Notes: generated by a model from the sequence alone, not told the origin. 64,000 nucleotides of DNA from Rouxiella badensis (GCA_026967495.1 CP114060.1:124001-188000); one strand, 5' to 3'; positions 8,995-18,140 are shown, numbered from the stretch's first letter. Program-made: numbers and translations.

Positions 8995-9489
8995 GACTCT
9001 CTCCTCGCTCTCATTGTCATTTATTATGTCCAGGCTGGGCCTGAGACTCCGACATCAATCAGCTATTGACCCAATGGGTTACAGCACCCGGAAATGGGGT
9101 TTGAATGTGGCCGATGGTCGGATCACGGCGGGCACGTCTTGTGTGAGGCGAAGCGAAACATCCTGAACGCTTAGCGACGACAGTCCCCGGTTGCGCTGTG
9201 GCAGCATAGCAGGGTTTGACGCGCTTGTTAATTCGTTCACAAAAAAGCAACATAAAATATTTGCTGAATCGTTGAGCACAGTGCAATCCTCTGCCTTTCA
9301 ATGCGGTTCCCGCCACAAGGCATTAACCATAATTTATTAAAGGGCTTTTCGACACTGTTTTTTACGTGGTCGGCCCCACGCCTGCGACATCTCACAAAAA
9401 TGAAAAATTAAAGAGCATGGCCTGAGGTTTGCATAACACTTCTCATGAAAGTGGTGCAATTTTTACCTTTGGATCAATAAGGAAGGAAA
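8995..9489. promoter_or_regulatory. 495-bp divergent regulatory region between acnB and the gltI-like gene
   Basis: No credible gene is seen here. A possible CRP-like site TGTTA-N6-TCACA lies at 9226-9241; the same stretch contains GTTAATT, resembling the core of an ArcA site. Both would fit acnB, which CRP and ArcA control in E. coli, but this is a by-eye match. GAGACTC at 9043-9049 resembles the damaged GAGCTC sites found in genes elsewhere in the window. A dyad lies at 9429-9459 before the binding-protein gene. Confidence 0.45.
9429..9459. promoter_or_regulatory. dyad just upstream of the gltI-like gene
   Basis: TTGCA (9429-9433), CACTT (9437-9441), AAGTG (9449-9453) and TGCAA (9455-9459) form a nested dyad centred about 45 bp before the start codon. 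It could be an operator for a dimeric regulator or an mRNA hairpin. No specific regulator can be named. Confidence 0.35.
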
Positions 9490-10386
9490 ATGTCACGTAA
9501 GAAAATTCACACCCTCCTGCTCTGCTCGACGTTAGTTTGTGGCTATGCTCAGGCCGAGGCGCTCACAGGAACATTAAAGAAAATTGATCAACAGAACCTG
9601 ATCACCGTAGGATACCGTGAGTCGAACGTGCCTTTTTCCTATAAAGACGATGGCGATAAAATCATGGGCTACTCGCAGGAGTATTCGACCAAGATTGTTG
9701 AAGCGATTAAAAAACGTCTTAATAAAGAAAATATTACTGTAAAATTTATCTCGATCACCTCACCGAATCGCATCCCCCTGTTGCAAAACAACGTCTATGA
9801 TTTTGAGTGTGGTTCAACCACCAACAACCCTGAGCGGCAAAAACAGGTGACCTTCTCAGATACGATTTTTATCGTCGGGACCAAGCTGCTGGTCAAGAAA
9901 GGTTCGGGGATCAAAGACTTCTCTGACCTCAACGGTAAGACTGTTTCAACGACCGGCGGGACCACCTCAGAAATTCTGCTCAATAAAATGAACAGCGATA
10001 AAAAGATGCAGATGCGCATTATCAGTGCGCAGGAAGGAGGCGCGTCGGCGTTCCATACCTTGGAAACGGGTCGTGCATCGGCCTTTATGATGGATGACGC
10101 CCTGCTGGCCGGTGACCGCGCCAAGGCACGTAAACCTTCCGACTGGGAGATTATCGGCACGGCTCAGTCACGTGAAGCCTACGGCTGCATGCTGCGTAAA
10201 GATGATCCACAGTTCGAGAAATTGGTTGATGACACTATTGCCAGTGCACAGACCTCGGGCGAGGCGGCGAAGTGGTATACCCGCTGGTTCTTGCAGCCGG
10301 TTCCGCCTAAAAATCTGAATATGGACTTTGCGATGTCGGATGATATGAAGGCGCTGTTTGCCCATCCTAACAATCAGGCGTTATAA
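9490..10386 (+). CDS. periplasmic amino-acid-binding protein, GltI-like (glutamate/aspartate)
   Basis: A family 3 solute-binding protein of 298 residues with a signal peptide (about residues 1-23, ending AQAEA). The mature part follows E. coli GltI: VGYRESNVPFSYKDDG, ITSPNRIPLLQNNVYDFECGSTTNNPERQ, FMMDDALLAGDRAKA, YGCMLRKDDPQFEKL and the end region PPKNLNMDFAMSDDMKALF. GltI delivers glutamate and aspartate to the GltJKL ABC permease. No permease or ATPase gene is adjacent, so this is an orphan binding protein that must use a transporter encoded elsewhere or act as a sensor component. E. coli has no gltI homologue at this site (yacH lies in that interval). RBS AAGGAAGG precedes the ATG. The substrate is inferred from similarity only. 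Confidence 0.9.
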   Translation: MSRKKIHTLLLCSTLVCGYAQAEALTGTLKKIDQQNLITVGYRESNVPFSYKDDGDKIMGYSQEYSTKIVEAIKKRLNKENITVKFISITSPNRIPLLQNNVYDFECGSTTNNPERQKQVTFSDTIFIVGTKLLVKKGSGIKDFSDLNGKTVSTTGGTTSEILLNKMNSDKKMQMRIISAQEGGASAFHTLETGRASAFMMDDALLAGDRAKARKPSDWEIIGTAQSREAYGCMLRKDDPQFEKLVDDTIASAQTSGEAAKWYTRWFLQPVPPKNLNMDFAMSDDMKALFAHPNNQAL

Positions 10387-10426
10387 ACTGACTGACTTCA
10401 CTCAATAACTCAATAAAAACAGACAC

Positions 10427-10456
10427 AAAAAAAACGGCCCCTTCTCAGGAGCCGTT
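10427..10456 (-). terminator. terminator of the pdh operon (after lpd)
   Basis: On the minus strand AACGGC...GCCGTT forms the stem (plus 10433-10438 with 10451-10456), extended by CCT/AGG pairs, followed by eight T. It lies 20 bp after the lpd stop. It may also stop the convergent gltI-like gene, though less efficiently since its T-tract is on the minus strand. Confidence 0.85.
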
Positions 10457-10476
10457 CTATAACCTTCAACCTGAAA

Positions 10477-11901
10477 TTACTTTTTCTTGGCTTTCGGGTT
10501 TGGCAGGTCAGTGATGCTGCCTTCAAAGATTTCTGCTGCCAGACCCACAGACTCGTGCAGAGTCGGGTGAGCGTGGATGGTCAGCGCGATATCTTCAGCG
10601 TCACAGCCCATCTCGATGGCCAGGCCAATTTCACCCAGCAACTCGCCGCCGTTGGTCCCGACAATCGCACCACCGATAACGCGGTGAGTTTCTTTGTCGA
10701 AGATAAGCTTGGTCATGCCATCTGCACAGTCGGAAGCGATCGCGCGACCTGATGCCGCCCACGGGAAGGTCGCAGTCTCAAAGCTGATACCCTTCTCTTT
10801 CGCTTCTTTCTCGGTCAGACCCACCCAGGCAACTTCTGGCTCGGTGTAGGCAATTGAAGGAATGACCTTCGGATCGAAGTAGTGTTTCTTGCCGGAGATA
10901 ACTTCGGCGGCCACGTGACCTTCATGCACACCTTTGTGTGCCAGCATTGGCTGACCGACGATATCGCCGATAGCGAAGATGTGTGGAATGTTGGTACGCA
11001 TTTGCTTATCAACGTGGATAAAGCCACGTTCGTCAACCTCAACGCCGGCAGCGCCTGCGTCCAGCAGTTTGCCGTTAGGCACACGACCGATAGCCACCAG
11101 CACTGCGTCGTAACGCTGGGGTTCAGCTGGCGCTTTTTTACCTTCCATCGTCACATAGATACCGTCTTCTTTCGCTTCAACGGCGGTGACTTTGGTTTCC
11201 AGCATCAGATTAAACTGCTTGCTGATTTTCTTGGTAAAGACTTTAACAACGTCTTTGTCGGCAGCCGGGATCACCTGGTCAAACATTTCGACCACGTCGA
11301 TTTTTGAACCCAGGGCGTGATACACGGTACCCATTTCCAGACCGATGATACCGCCGCCCATAACCAGCAGACGCTCTGGGACAGTTTTCAGCTCCAGCGC
11401 ATCCGTAGAGTCCCAAACGCGTGGGTCATCATGTGGAATGAATGGCAGAGTGATTGGACGAGAACCTGCGGCAATGATGGCATTGTCGAAGTTGATGGTA
11501 GTTGCACCATTTTCGCCTTCAACAACCAGGGTGTTCGCGCCGGTAAATTTACCCAAGCCGTTCACGACTTTGACTTTACGGCCTTTCGCCATACCAGACA
11601 GACCGCCGGTCAGCTGGTTAATGACTTTTTCTTTCCACAGACGAACTTTGTCGATATCGGTTTTTGGCTCACCGAAAACAATGCCGTGCGCTTCCAGAGC
11701 TTTAGCTTCGGAAATCACTTTTGCTACATGCAGCAGAGCTTTGGAAGGGATACAACCTACGTTCAGACAAACGCCACCGAGAGTGGAATAGCGTTCAACC
11801 AGAACGGTTTCAAGACCTAAATCAGCGCAACGGAAAGCGGCAGAATAGCCTGCAGGACCAGCCCCAAGTACCACGACCTGAGTTTTAATTTCTGTACTCA
11901 T
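10477..11901 (-). CDS. lpd: dihydrolipoyl dehydrogenase (E3)
   Basis: Flavoprotein reoxidising lipoamide in the pyruvate and 2-oxoglutarate dehydrogenase complexes and the glycine cleavage system. The 474-residue product is nearly identical to E. coli Lpd. Visible are the FAD motif VLGAGPAGYSAAFRCADLG, the redox disulfide GGVCLNVGCIPSK, the NAD motif MGGGIIGLEMG and the catalytic HAHPTLHE near the C-terminus. Two ATG codons lie in tandem; the second (11901) is preferred because AGAGG then stands five bases away and the product starts MSTEIKTQ as in E. coli. The gene is last in pdhR-aceE-aceF-lpd and has its own likely promoter in the 240-bp gap after aceF. Confidence 0.97.
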   Translation of the reverse strand: MSTEIKTQVVVLGAGPAGYSAAFRCADLGLETVLVERYSTLGGVCLNVGCIPSKALLHVAKVISEAKALEAHGIVFGEPKTDIDKVRLWKEKVINQLTGGLSGMAKGRKVKVVNGLGKFTGANTLVVEGENGATTINFDNAIIAAGSRPITLPFIPHDDPRVWDSTDALELKTVPERLLVMGGGIIGLEMGTVYHALGSKIDVVEMFDQVIPAADKDVVKVFTKKISKQFNLMLETKVTAVEAKEDGIYVTMEGKKAPAEPQRYDAVLVAIGRVPNGKLLDAGAAGVEVDERGFIHVDKQMRTNIPHIFAIGDIVGQPMLAHKGVHEGHVAAEVISGKKHYFDPKVIPSIAYTEPEVAWVGLTEKEAKEKGISFETATFPWAASGRAIASDCADGMTKLIFDKETHRVIGGAIVGTNGGELLGEIGLAIEMGCDAEDIALTIHAHPTLHESVGLAAEIFEGSITDLPNPKAKKK

Positions 11902-12015
11902 CATGACCTCTTAATTGTTTGTCCGGCGGGTCAGACGTTTACTTAAAGCACATTCGTAATTTCGCGAATGCAGTACGCAACGCCCATCATCCACCGGGAC
12001 GCATACACCGCCAGA

Positions 12016-12043
12016 AGTTTACAGAATTGTTAAAAATCTGCAA
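12016..12043 (-). promoter_or_regulatory. probable internal lpd promoter
   Basis: On the minus strand TTGCAG, a 16-bp spacer and TAAACT, within TTTTTAACAATTCTGTAAAC. The position matches that of the separate lpd promoter of E. coli, which is repressed by ArcA, and the AT-rich TTAACAATTCTGTAAA stretch resembles that promoter as I remember it. It lies about 115 bp upstream of the lpd start, with a small hairpin CATTCG/CGAATG in the leader. Confidence 0.5.
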
Positions 12044-12114
12044 ACAAACTTCGGGTGACCTGAGTCTCAACAACCTTGTCATCTATGAAAGACAACAAGA
12101 TCCGTGTCAAAAAC

Positions 12115-12137
12115 AAGGCCGGCTACGTGCCGGCCTT
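12115..12137 (-). terminator. terminator after aceF
   Basis: Perfect 9-bp inverted repeat AAGGCCGGC (12115-12123) and GCCGGCCTT (12129-12137) with a 5-nt loop, followed on the minus strand by TTGTTTTT. It lies just after the aceF stop, separating aceEF from lpd, as in E. coli where part of transcription continues into lpd. Confidence 0.8.
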
Positions 12138-12144
12138 ATAACAA

Positions 12145-14058
12145 TTACATCACCAGACGACGAATATCTGACATTATTGTACCGATGTATGCAGCGAAAC
12201 GTGCCCCGGCAGCACCGTCAATGACGCGGTGATCGAAGGACAGAGACAGCGGCAACATCAGACGTGGTTCGAACTCTTTACCATTCCAGACCGGCTTGAT
12301 GGACGATTTGGAAACGCCCAGAATCGCCACTTCCGGTGCGTTGACGATAGGCGTGAACGCCGTACCGCCAATACCACCGAGGCTGGAAATAGTGAAACAG
12401 CCGCCCTGCATGTCGGAGGCAGTCAGTTTACCGTCGCGGGCTTTCTTGGAGATAACCGACAGCTCGCGGGACAGCTCAACAATGCCTTTCTTGTTGACGT
12501 CACGGAACACAGGAACCACCAGGCCGTTAGGCGTATCAACAGCAACACCGATGTTGATGTACTTTTTCAGCGTCAGCTTTTGAGCATCGGCAGAAATCGA
12601 GCTGTTGAAGCGTGGGAACTCTTCCAGCGCCTTGGCAACGGCTTTCATGATGAACACCAGCGGCGTTATCTTGACGTCGAGTTTCTTCTTCTCGGCTTCA
12701 ACGTTCTGCTGCTTACGGAATTCTTCAACTTCGGTGATATCCGCTTCATCGAACTGCGTAACGTGCGGGATCATGACCCAGTTACGGCTCAGGTTAGCAC
12801 CAGAGATTTTCTGGATGCGGCCCAGTTCGACTTCTTCGATTTCACCAAACTTGCTGTAATCAACCTTCGGCCATGGCAGCATGCCCGGCAGACCACCGCC
12901 AGCCGCCGCAGCGGCAGCCGGTGCAGCTTCTGCACGTTTCACGGCGTCTTTCACGTAAGCCTGAACGTCTTCGCGCAGGATACGGCCTTTACGACCGCTG
13001 CCTTTCACTTTGGACAGGTTTACGCCAAATTCGCGGGCCAGACGACGGATAACCGGCGTTGCATGAACGTAAGCATCGTTCTCTGAGAACTCGCCTTTGC
13101 TCTCGGCAACGGCAGCAGGCGCTGGAGCCGCCGCTTTCTGTTCCTGTTTGGCAGGGGCAGCCGCTTCTTCTTTCTTAGCCGGCGCAGCGCCTTCTACTTC
13201 GAACACCATGATCAGGGAACCGGTGCTGACTTTATCGCCCGCTGCAATTTTGATCTCTTTCACGGTACCGGCAAACGGCGCGGGCACTTCCATTGAGGCC
13301 TTGTCGCCTTCAACGGTGATCAATGACTGTTCGGCGGCAACTTTGTCGCCCACTTTAACCATGATCTCGGTGACTTCAACTTCGTCACCACCGATGTCCG
13401 GTACGTTAACTTCTTTGCTGCCAGACGCAGCAGGGGCAGCGGCCGGTTTCTCTTCCGCTTTGCTTTCAGCCGCAGCGGGAGCAGGTGCCGCAGAGCCAGA
13501 GCCTGCAACTTCAAATACAAAAATCAGAGAACCGGTGCTGACTTTATCGCCCGCAGCAATCTTGATTTCTTTCACGGTACCGGCGAAAGGTGCAGGCACT
13601 TCCATTGAGGCCTTGTCGCCTTCAACGGTGAGCAGCGACTGTTCAGCTTCAACTTTGTCGCCCACCTTCACCATGATCTCGGTGACTTCAACTTCGTCGC
13701 CGCCGATGTCCGGTACGTTAACTTCTTTGCTTTCGCTTGAAGCGGCGGCAGCAGGTTTTGATTCTGCTTTCGCTTGTTCTTTGGCAGCCGGTTTCTCTTC
13801 CGCTTTAGCCGGTGCCGCAGCACCGTCCGCAGAATCAAACACGAAGATCAGTTTGCCGGTCTCGACGGTATCGCCGACCGCAACTTTGATTTCTTTCACC
13901 ACGCCAGCCTGTGGAGAAGGGACTTCCATTGACGCCTTATCACCTTCAACGACGATAAGTGACTGCTCGGCCTCAACTTTATCGCCCACCTTCACCAGAA
14001 TTTCGGTGACTTCTACTGCATCGGCACCAATGTCCGGTACATTAATTTCAATAGCCAT
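12145..14058 (-). CDS. aceF: pyruvate dehydrogenase E2, dihydrolipoyl acetyltransferase
   Basis: Core of the pyruvate dehydrogenase complex. The 637 residues (630 in E. coli) contain three tandem lipoyl domains, each with the lipoylated lysine in EGDKASMEVP (the first at Lys41). They are joined by long Ala/Pro/Lys-rich linkers, then a peripheral subunit-binding domain (VRRLAREFGVNLSKVKGSGRKGRI after TPVI) and the acetyltransferase domain with the catalytic DHRVIDGA motif near the C-terminus. The near-identical lipoyl domains give internal DNA repeats at about 13,200-13,400 and 13,510-13,720. It lies 13 bp after aceE. The frame is intact despite these repeats. Confidence 0.97.
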   Translation of the reverse strand: MAIEINVPDIGADAVEVTEILVKVGDKVEAEQSLIVVEGDKASMEVPSPQAGVVKEIKVAVGDTVETGKLIFVFDSADGAAAPAKAEEKPAAKEQAKAESKPAAAASSESKEVNVPDIGGDEVEVTEIMVKVGDKVEAEQSLLTVEGDKASMEVPAPFAGTVKEIKIAAGDKVSTGSLIFVFEVAGSGSAAPAPAAAESKAEEKPAAAPAASGSKEVNVPDIGGDEVEVTEIMVKVGDKVAAEQSLITVEGDKASMEVPAPFAGTVKEIKIAAGDKVSTGSLIMVFEVEGAAPAKKEEAAAPAKQEQKAAAPAPAAVAESKGEFSENDAYVHATPVIRRLAREFGVNLSKVKGSGRKGRILREDVQAYVKDAVKRAEAAPAAAAAAGGGLPGMLPWPKVDYSKFGEIEEVELGRIQKISGANLSRNWVMIPHVTQFDEADITEVEEFRKQQNVEAEKKKLDVKITPLVFIMKAVAKALEEFPRFNSSISADAQKLTLKKYINIGVAVDTPNGLVVPVFRDVNKKGIVELSRELSVISKKARDGKLTASDMQGGCFTISSLGGIGGTAFTPIVNAPEVAILGVSKSSIKPVWNGKEFEPRLMLPLSLSFDHRVIDGAAGARFAAYIGTIMSDIRRLVM

Positions 14059-14071
14059 CTGTCTTTACCTC

Positions 14072-16736
14072 TTACGCCAGACGCGGGTTAACTTTGTCAG
14101 CATCGATGCCAAACTTGGTGATGGCTTCTGCCACAACCTTCACATCGATCTCGCCACGTTTGGCCAATTCGCCCAGTGCAGCAACCACCACGTAAGATGC
14201 ATCGATCTCGAAGTGGTGACGCAGGTTTTCGCGGCTGTCAGAACGGCCGTAACCGTCGGTGCCCAGTACGCGGAACTCGCTGGCAGGAATGAAGTTACGG
14301 ATCTGCTCTGCGAACAGCTTCATGTAGTCGGTAGACGCCACAGCCGGTGCGTCGTTCATCACCTGAGCCACGTAAGGTACGCGTGGTTTTTCGGCCGGGT
14401 GCAGCATGTTCCAACGTTCGCAGTCCTGACCGTCGCGGGCCAGTTCGGTGAAGGAGGTCACGCTATAAACGTCAGAGCCAACGCCGTAGTCTTTCGCCAG
14501 GATCTGAGCCGCTTCACGCACGTGACGCAGGATTGCGCCTGAGTCCCAACAGCTGCACTTTACCTTTGCTGCCTTCCAGAGTTTCGAGCTTGTAGATACC
14601 CTTACGAATACCTTCTTCCGAACCTTCCGGCATGGCTGGCATGTGGTAGTTTTCGTTCAGCGTGGTGATGTAGTAGTAAATGTTTTCCTGCGCGTCACCG
14701 TACATACGAACCAGACCGTCATGCATGATGACCGCCACTTCGTAGGCATAAGCCGGATCGTAGGAGATACAGTTAGGGATAGTCAGCGACTGAATGTGGC
14801 TGTGACCATCTTCGTGCTGCAGACCTTCACCGTTCAGCGTCGTACGACCCGAGGTACCACCGACCAGGAAGCCGCGCGCCTGTTGGTCGCCCGCTGCCCA
14901 GCACAGGTCGCCGATACGCTGGAAACCGAACATGGAATAGTAGATGTAGAACGGGATCATTGGCAGGTCGTTGGTGCTGTACGACGTTGCCGCTGCCAGC
15001 CATGAAGAAGCCGCACCCAGTTCATTGATCCCTTCCTGCAGAATCTGACCTTTCTCGTCTTCTTTATAGTAAGCAACCTGCTCACGGTCCTGCGGGGTGT
15101 ATTGCTGGCCGTTCGGGCTGTAGATACCAATTTGACGGAACAGACCTTCCATACCGAAGGTACGCGCTTCATCGGCGATGATCGGCACCAGACGATCTTT
15201 GATCGATTCGTTCTTCAGCATCACATTCAGCGCACGGACGAAGGCGATGGTGGTAGAGATCTCTTTCTTCTGCTCTTCCAGCAGCTGAGAGAAGTCTTCC
15301 AGTTTCGGCATTTCCAGCTTCTGAGTGAATTTTGGCAGACGCGTCGGCAGATAGCCTTTCAGCGCCTGGCGACGTTCGTGCAGGTATTTGTACTCTGCAG
15401 AGTCTTTTTCCAGGGTGATGTAAGGCAGTTTTTCGATGTTTTCATCGCTGACAGGCACGCTGAAACGATCACGGATGTAGCGTACGCCGTCCATGTTCAT
15501 TTTCTTAACCTGGTGGGCAATGTTCTTGCCTTCAGCGGTTTCACCCATGCCGTAACCTTTGATGGTATGGGCAAGAATGACGGTAGGCTGGCCTTTGGTG
15601 TTCTGCGCCTTGTTCAGGGCAGCAAAGACTTTCTTAGGATCATGACCGCCACGGTTCAGCGCCCAGATTTGCTCGTCGGTCATGTCTTTGACCAGTTCAG
15701 CGGTTTCTGGGTATTTGCCGAAGAAGTGTTCACGCACGTATTTACCGTCGCGTGATTTAAAGGTCTGGTAGTCACCGTCAACGGTTTCATTCATCAGTTG
15801 GATAAGCTTGCCGCTGGTGTCTTTACGCAGCAGTTCGTCCCAACGGTTGCCCCAAATGACCTTGATAACGTTCCAGCCAGCGCCCGCAAAGATGCCTTCC
15901 AGTTCGTTGATGATTTTGCCATTACCGGTAACCGGGCCGTCGAGGCGTTGCAGGTTACAGTTAATGATGAAGCACAGGTTGTCCAGTTTCTCACGGGTCG
16001 CGATGGTGATCGCACCTTTGGATTCTGGCTCATCCATCTCACCGTCACCCAGGAACGCATAAACGCGCTGGTTGGTCGTGTCTTTCAGACCACGGTGGTC
16101 GAGGTATTTCAGGAATTTAGCCTGATAGATAGCACCGATTGGACCCAGCCCCATTGAGACGGTCGGGAACTGCCAGAATTCAGGCATCAGTTTAGGGTGC
16201 GGGTAGGAGGACAGACCTTTACCGTGAACTTCCTGACGGAAATTGTTCATCTGCTCTTCGGTCAGACGACCTTCGAGGAAGGCACGGGCGTACACGCCTG
16301 GAGAGATGTGGCCCTGGAAGTACACCAGGTCACCGCCGTCCTGCTCGTTGCGCGCACGGAAGAAGTGGTTGAAACACACTTCATAGATAGCGGCAGAAGA
16401 CTGGAATGATGACATGTGGCCACCCAGTTCCAGGTCTTTCTTGGATGCACGCAGAACGGTCATAATCGCGTTCCAGCGGATTGCAGTACGGATGTTGCGT
16501 TCCAGCTCCAGGTTACCCGGATACTCAGGTTCGTCTTCAACAGCGATGGTGTTGATGTAGTTACGGCTTGCAGCACCAGCTGCAACGCTCACGCCGCCTT
16601 TACGTGCTTCATTCAGAACCTGGTCTAGCAGGAACTGTGCACGCTCAACACCTTCTTCACGGATGACCGATTCGATCGCTTGTAGCCAGTCGCGAGTTTC
16701 GATCGGATCCACGTCATTATTTACACGTTCTGACAT
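14072..16736 (-). CDS. aceE: pyruvate dehydrogenase E1 component (one extra base at 14544)
   Basis: Thiamine-diphosphate-dependent decarboxylase, first enzyme of the complex. The thiamine motif GDGEMDEPESKGAITIATRE is intact. The frame breaks after GSKGKVQLLG: the gene strand reads GGGACTCAGG, and removing the A gives GGC TCA GGC GCA ATC (GSGAILRHVREA), matching E. coli. The repaired length is 887 residues, identical to E. coli. This is one of the +1 breaks at GRGCYC-like sites. Loss of AceE would cripple aerobic growth, so the break is judged an error. The gene follows pdhR after 210 bp. Confidence 0.94.
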
Positions 16737-16780
16737 GGTGCTTTTCCTTATCTGTCTCTAATACGTTGGTTTATCTGGAG

Positions 16781-16836
16781 CCTGTCTTCCTGCGCTCTCT
16801 TGCAACGCCCTGGTGCAAAAAACGCACGAAGACAGG
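16781..16836. repeat. long imperfect hairpin in the pdhR-aceE gap
   Basis: CCTGTCTTC (16781-16789) pairs with GAAGACAGG (16828-16836). Inside it, TGCG pairs with CGCA and TTGCA with TGCAA, leaving small bulges. The element lies just upstream of aceE in the pdhR-aceE transcript, where it could influence translation, RNA processing or partial termination. No matching named element is known to me. Confidence 0.5.
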
Positions 16837-16946
16837 CCCGTCAGTTTAGTTTCCGCTCCCACGGGAGAGCATAAAAGCTTCCAAAATTATTCTCGGAGCT
16901 CCAAACCTCGGGCATGGGTATGCAGACAGCCAGGATTACCCAGAGT

Positions 16947-17717
16947 TTAATTTTCTTCTTTACGTTGCTGGAGTCGACGTAGTGAACGATCACGACGACT
17001 GTGCTCCCTGCTCAGATCCAGCAAAACTTCCTCAATAAACGCCAAGTGACGGTGCGATGCTTCACGGGCTTTCTCAGGCTCCCGCGCAACAATCGCCGCA
17101 AATATACCGGCGCGGTGGTTGCTCACCATCGCCAGCATTTCGCGGCGCGAGTAAAGCAATTCAAAATTCTGTCGGACGTTTTTCTCGAGCATCGGTCCCA
17201 TGCATCGCAGCAAATGCAGCAGCACCACATTGTGCGTGGCTTCTGTTACAGCCACTTGGTACTGCATAACGGCATCGGCTTCTGCGTCGAGATCGCCGCT
17301 GTCCTGTGCCGTCTGAATCACTACGTGACAGTCACGAATGCGCTCTAAATCTTCTTCCGTCCCTCGCAGTGCGGCATAATATGCGGCAATACCTTCGAGT
17401 GCGTGACGGGTTTCAAGGAGATCGAACTGCGATTCAGGATGGTCTGAGAGTAATTCTGCAAGAGGGTCGCTAAAGCTTTGCCAGAGGTTGCTCTGGACGA
17501 ATGTGCCACCGCCCTGACGACGCAACAGGAGCCCTTTGCCTTCAAGACGCTGGATAGCTTCTCTGAGAGAAGGTCTCGAAACCTCAAACTGCTTCGCCAA
17601 CTCGCGTTCGGGCAAAAGTTTTTCACCAGGACGCAGTGTGCCCTCAAGGATCAGAGATTCCAACTGCTTCTCAATCGCGTCAGATAACTTCGGCTGTCGT
17701 ATTTTACTGTAGGCCAT
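16947..17717 (-). CDS. pdhR: pyruvate dehydrogenase complex repressor PdhR
   Basis: GntR-family regulator (FadR subfamily) that represses its own operon and releases DNA when it binds pyruvate. The 256-residue protein has the N-terminal winged helix (KLLPERELAKQFEVSRPSLREAIQRLEGKGLL) and the C-terminal all-helical FCD effector domain. The open frame extends 36 codons further upstream, but the ATG at 17717 gives the family N-terminus MAYSKIRQPKLSD. A perfect PdhR operator sits 46 bp upstream. First gene of pdhR-aceE-aceF-lpd and divergent from aroP. The frame is intact; it contains an unaltered GGGCTCC site. Confidence 0.96.
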   Translation of the reverse strand: MAYSKIRQPKLSDAIEKQLESLILEGTLRPGEKLLPERELAKQFEVSRPSLREAIQRLEGKGLLLRRQGGGTFVQSNLWQSFSDPLAELLSDHPESQFDLLETRHALEGIAAYYAALRGTEEDLERIRDCHVVIQTAQDSGDLDAEADAVMQYQVAVTEATHNVVLLHLLRCMGPMLEKNVRQNFELLYSRREMLAMVSNHRAGIFAAIVAREPEKAREASHRHLAFIEEVLLDLSREHSRRDRSLRRLQQRKEEN

Positions 17718-17762
17718 AGGGACGTTTATCTGCCTTTTCGGTCTGTGACGAGTCTCGGAGTA

Positions 17763-17779
17763 AATTGGTAATACCAATT
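17763..17779. promoter_or_regulatory. PdhR operator
   Basis: AATTGGT-AAT-ACCAATT, a perfect 7-bp palindrome with a 3-bp centre, matching the established PdhR consensus. It lies 46-62 bp before the pdhR start codon, fitting autoregulation of the pdh operon by pyruvate. Confidence 0.9.
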
Positions 17780-18046
17780 TAAAAAACGTGGCCGTAAAGT
17801 AACAAAGTATTCCTCTGGTGTCCATATCGGGCCGGTCTTAAAACGGCTTATCCCGCACATTTTAACAAATATTTAGCATTTCTTTTTTAAACGTGCCCTG
17901 GATCACATTTTGCTCTTAAGAGGCAATTTTTTGATCGGTTTGCGCGTTTCTTAGGCGCTAATTCAATAAAGCAGGTGCAAACTTTTTCGCATAACACTAT
18001 TCTTGGCCGAACGGTAGTTCATGCTGATTTTTTGCCGCATTGCAGC

Positions 18047-18087
18047 CGTAAATAATTAGATACAAAACATGTAATCTTCGGCTTACA
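18047..18087. promoter_or_regulatory. pair of TyrR-like boxes upstream of aroP
   Basis: CGTAAA-N6-GATACA (18047-18064) and TGTAAT-N6-CTTACA (18070-18087) resemble the TyrR consensus TGTAAA-N6-TTTACA, the second box more closely. Their starts are 23 bp apart, like the adjacent strong/weak box pairs at TyrR-controlled promoters such as E. coli aroP. Repression by aromatic amino acids is inferred. Confidence 0.65.
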
Positions 18088-18140
18088 GCATCTGTTTTAA
18101 GCCGAATTTTAACTTTTCCCTTACGACAGAGGATCGGGAA

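Larger units (their letters stand above)
17718..18140. promoter_or_regulatory. divergent pdhR/aroP control region
   Basis: This 423-bp gap has no gene. It holds the PdhR operator close to pdhR, two TyrR-like boxes close to aroP, and the sequence GAGTCTC at 17750-17756, which looks like a damaged GAGCTC site. The central part is AT-rich and without further recognisable elements. Confidence 0.7.

Noticed and set aside
9059..9316. Minus-strand frame of 85 codons upstream of acnB
   Set aside because: There is no ribosome site and no recognisable domain. It lies in the promoter region, with several alternative overlapping frames.
13200..13720. Large direct repeats that might suggest a mobile or duplicated element
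   Set aside because: They are the second and third lipoyl-domain coding segments of aceF, a normal feature of this gene.
13097..14542. Very long plus-strand open frame (481 codons) across aceF
   Set aside because: It is antisense to the Ala-rich lipoyl domains of aceF. High-GC repeats with biased codons open the opposite frame; there is no independent coding evidence.
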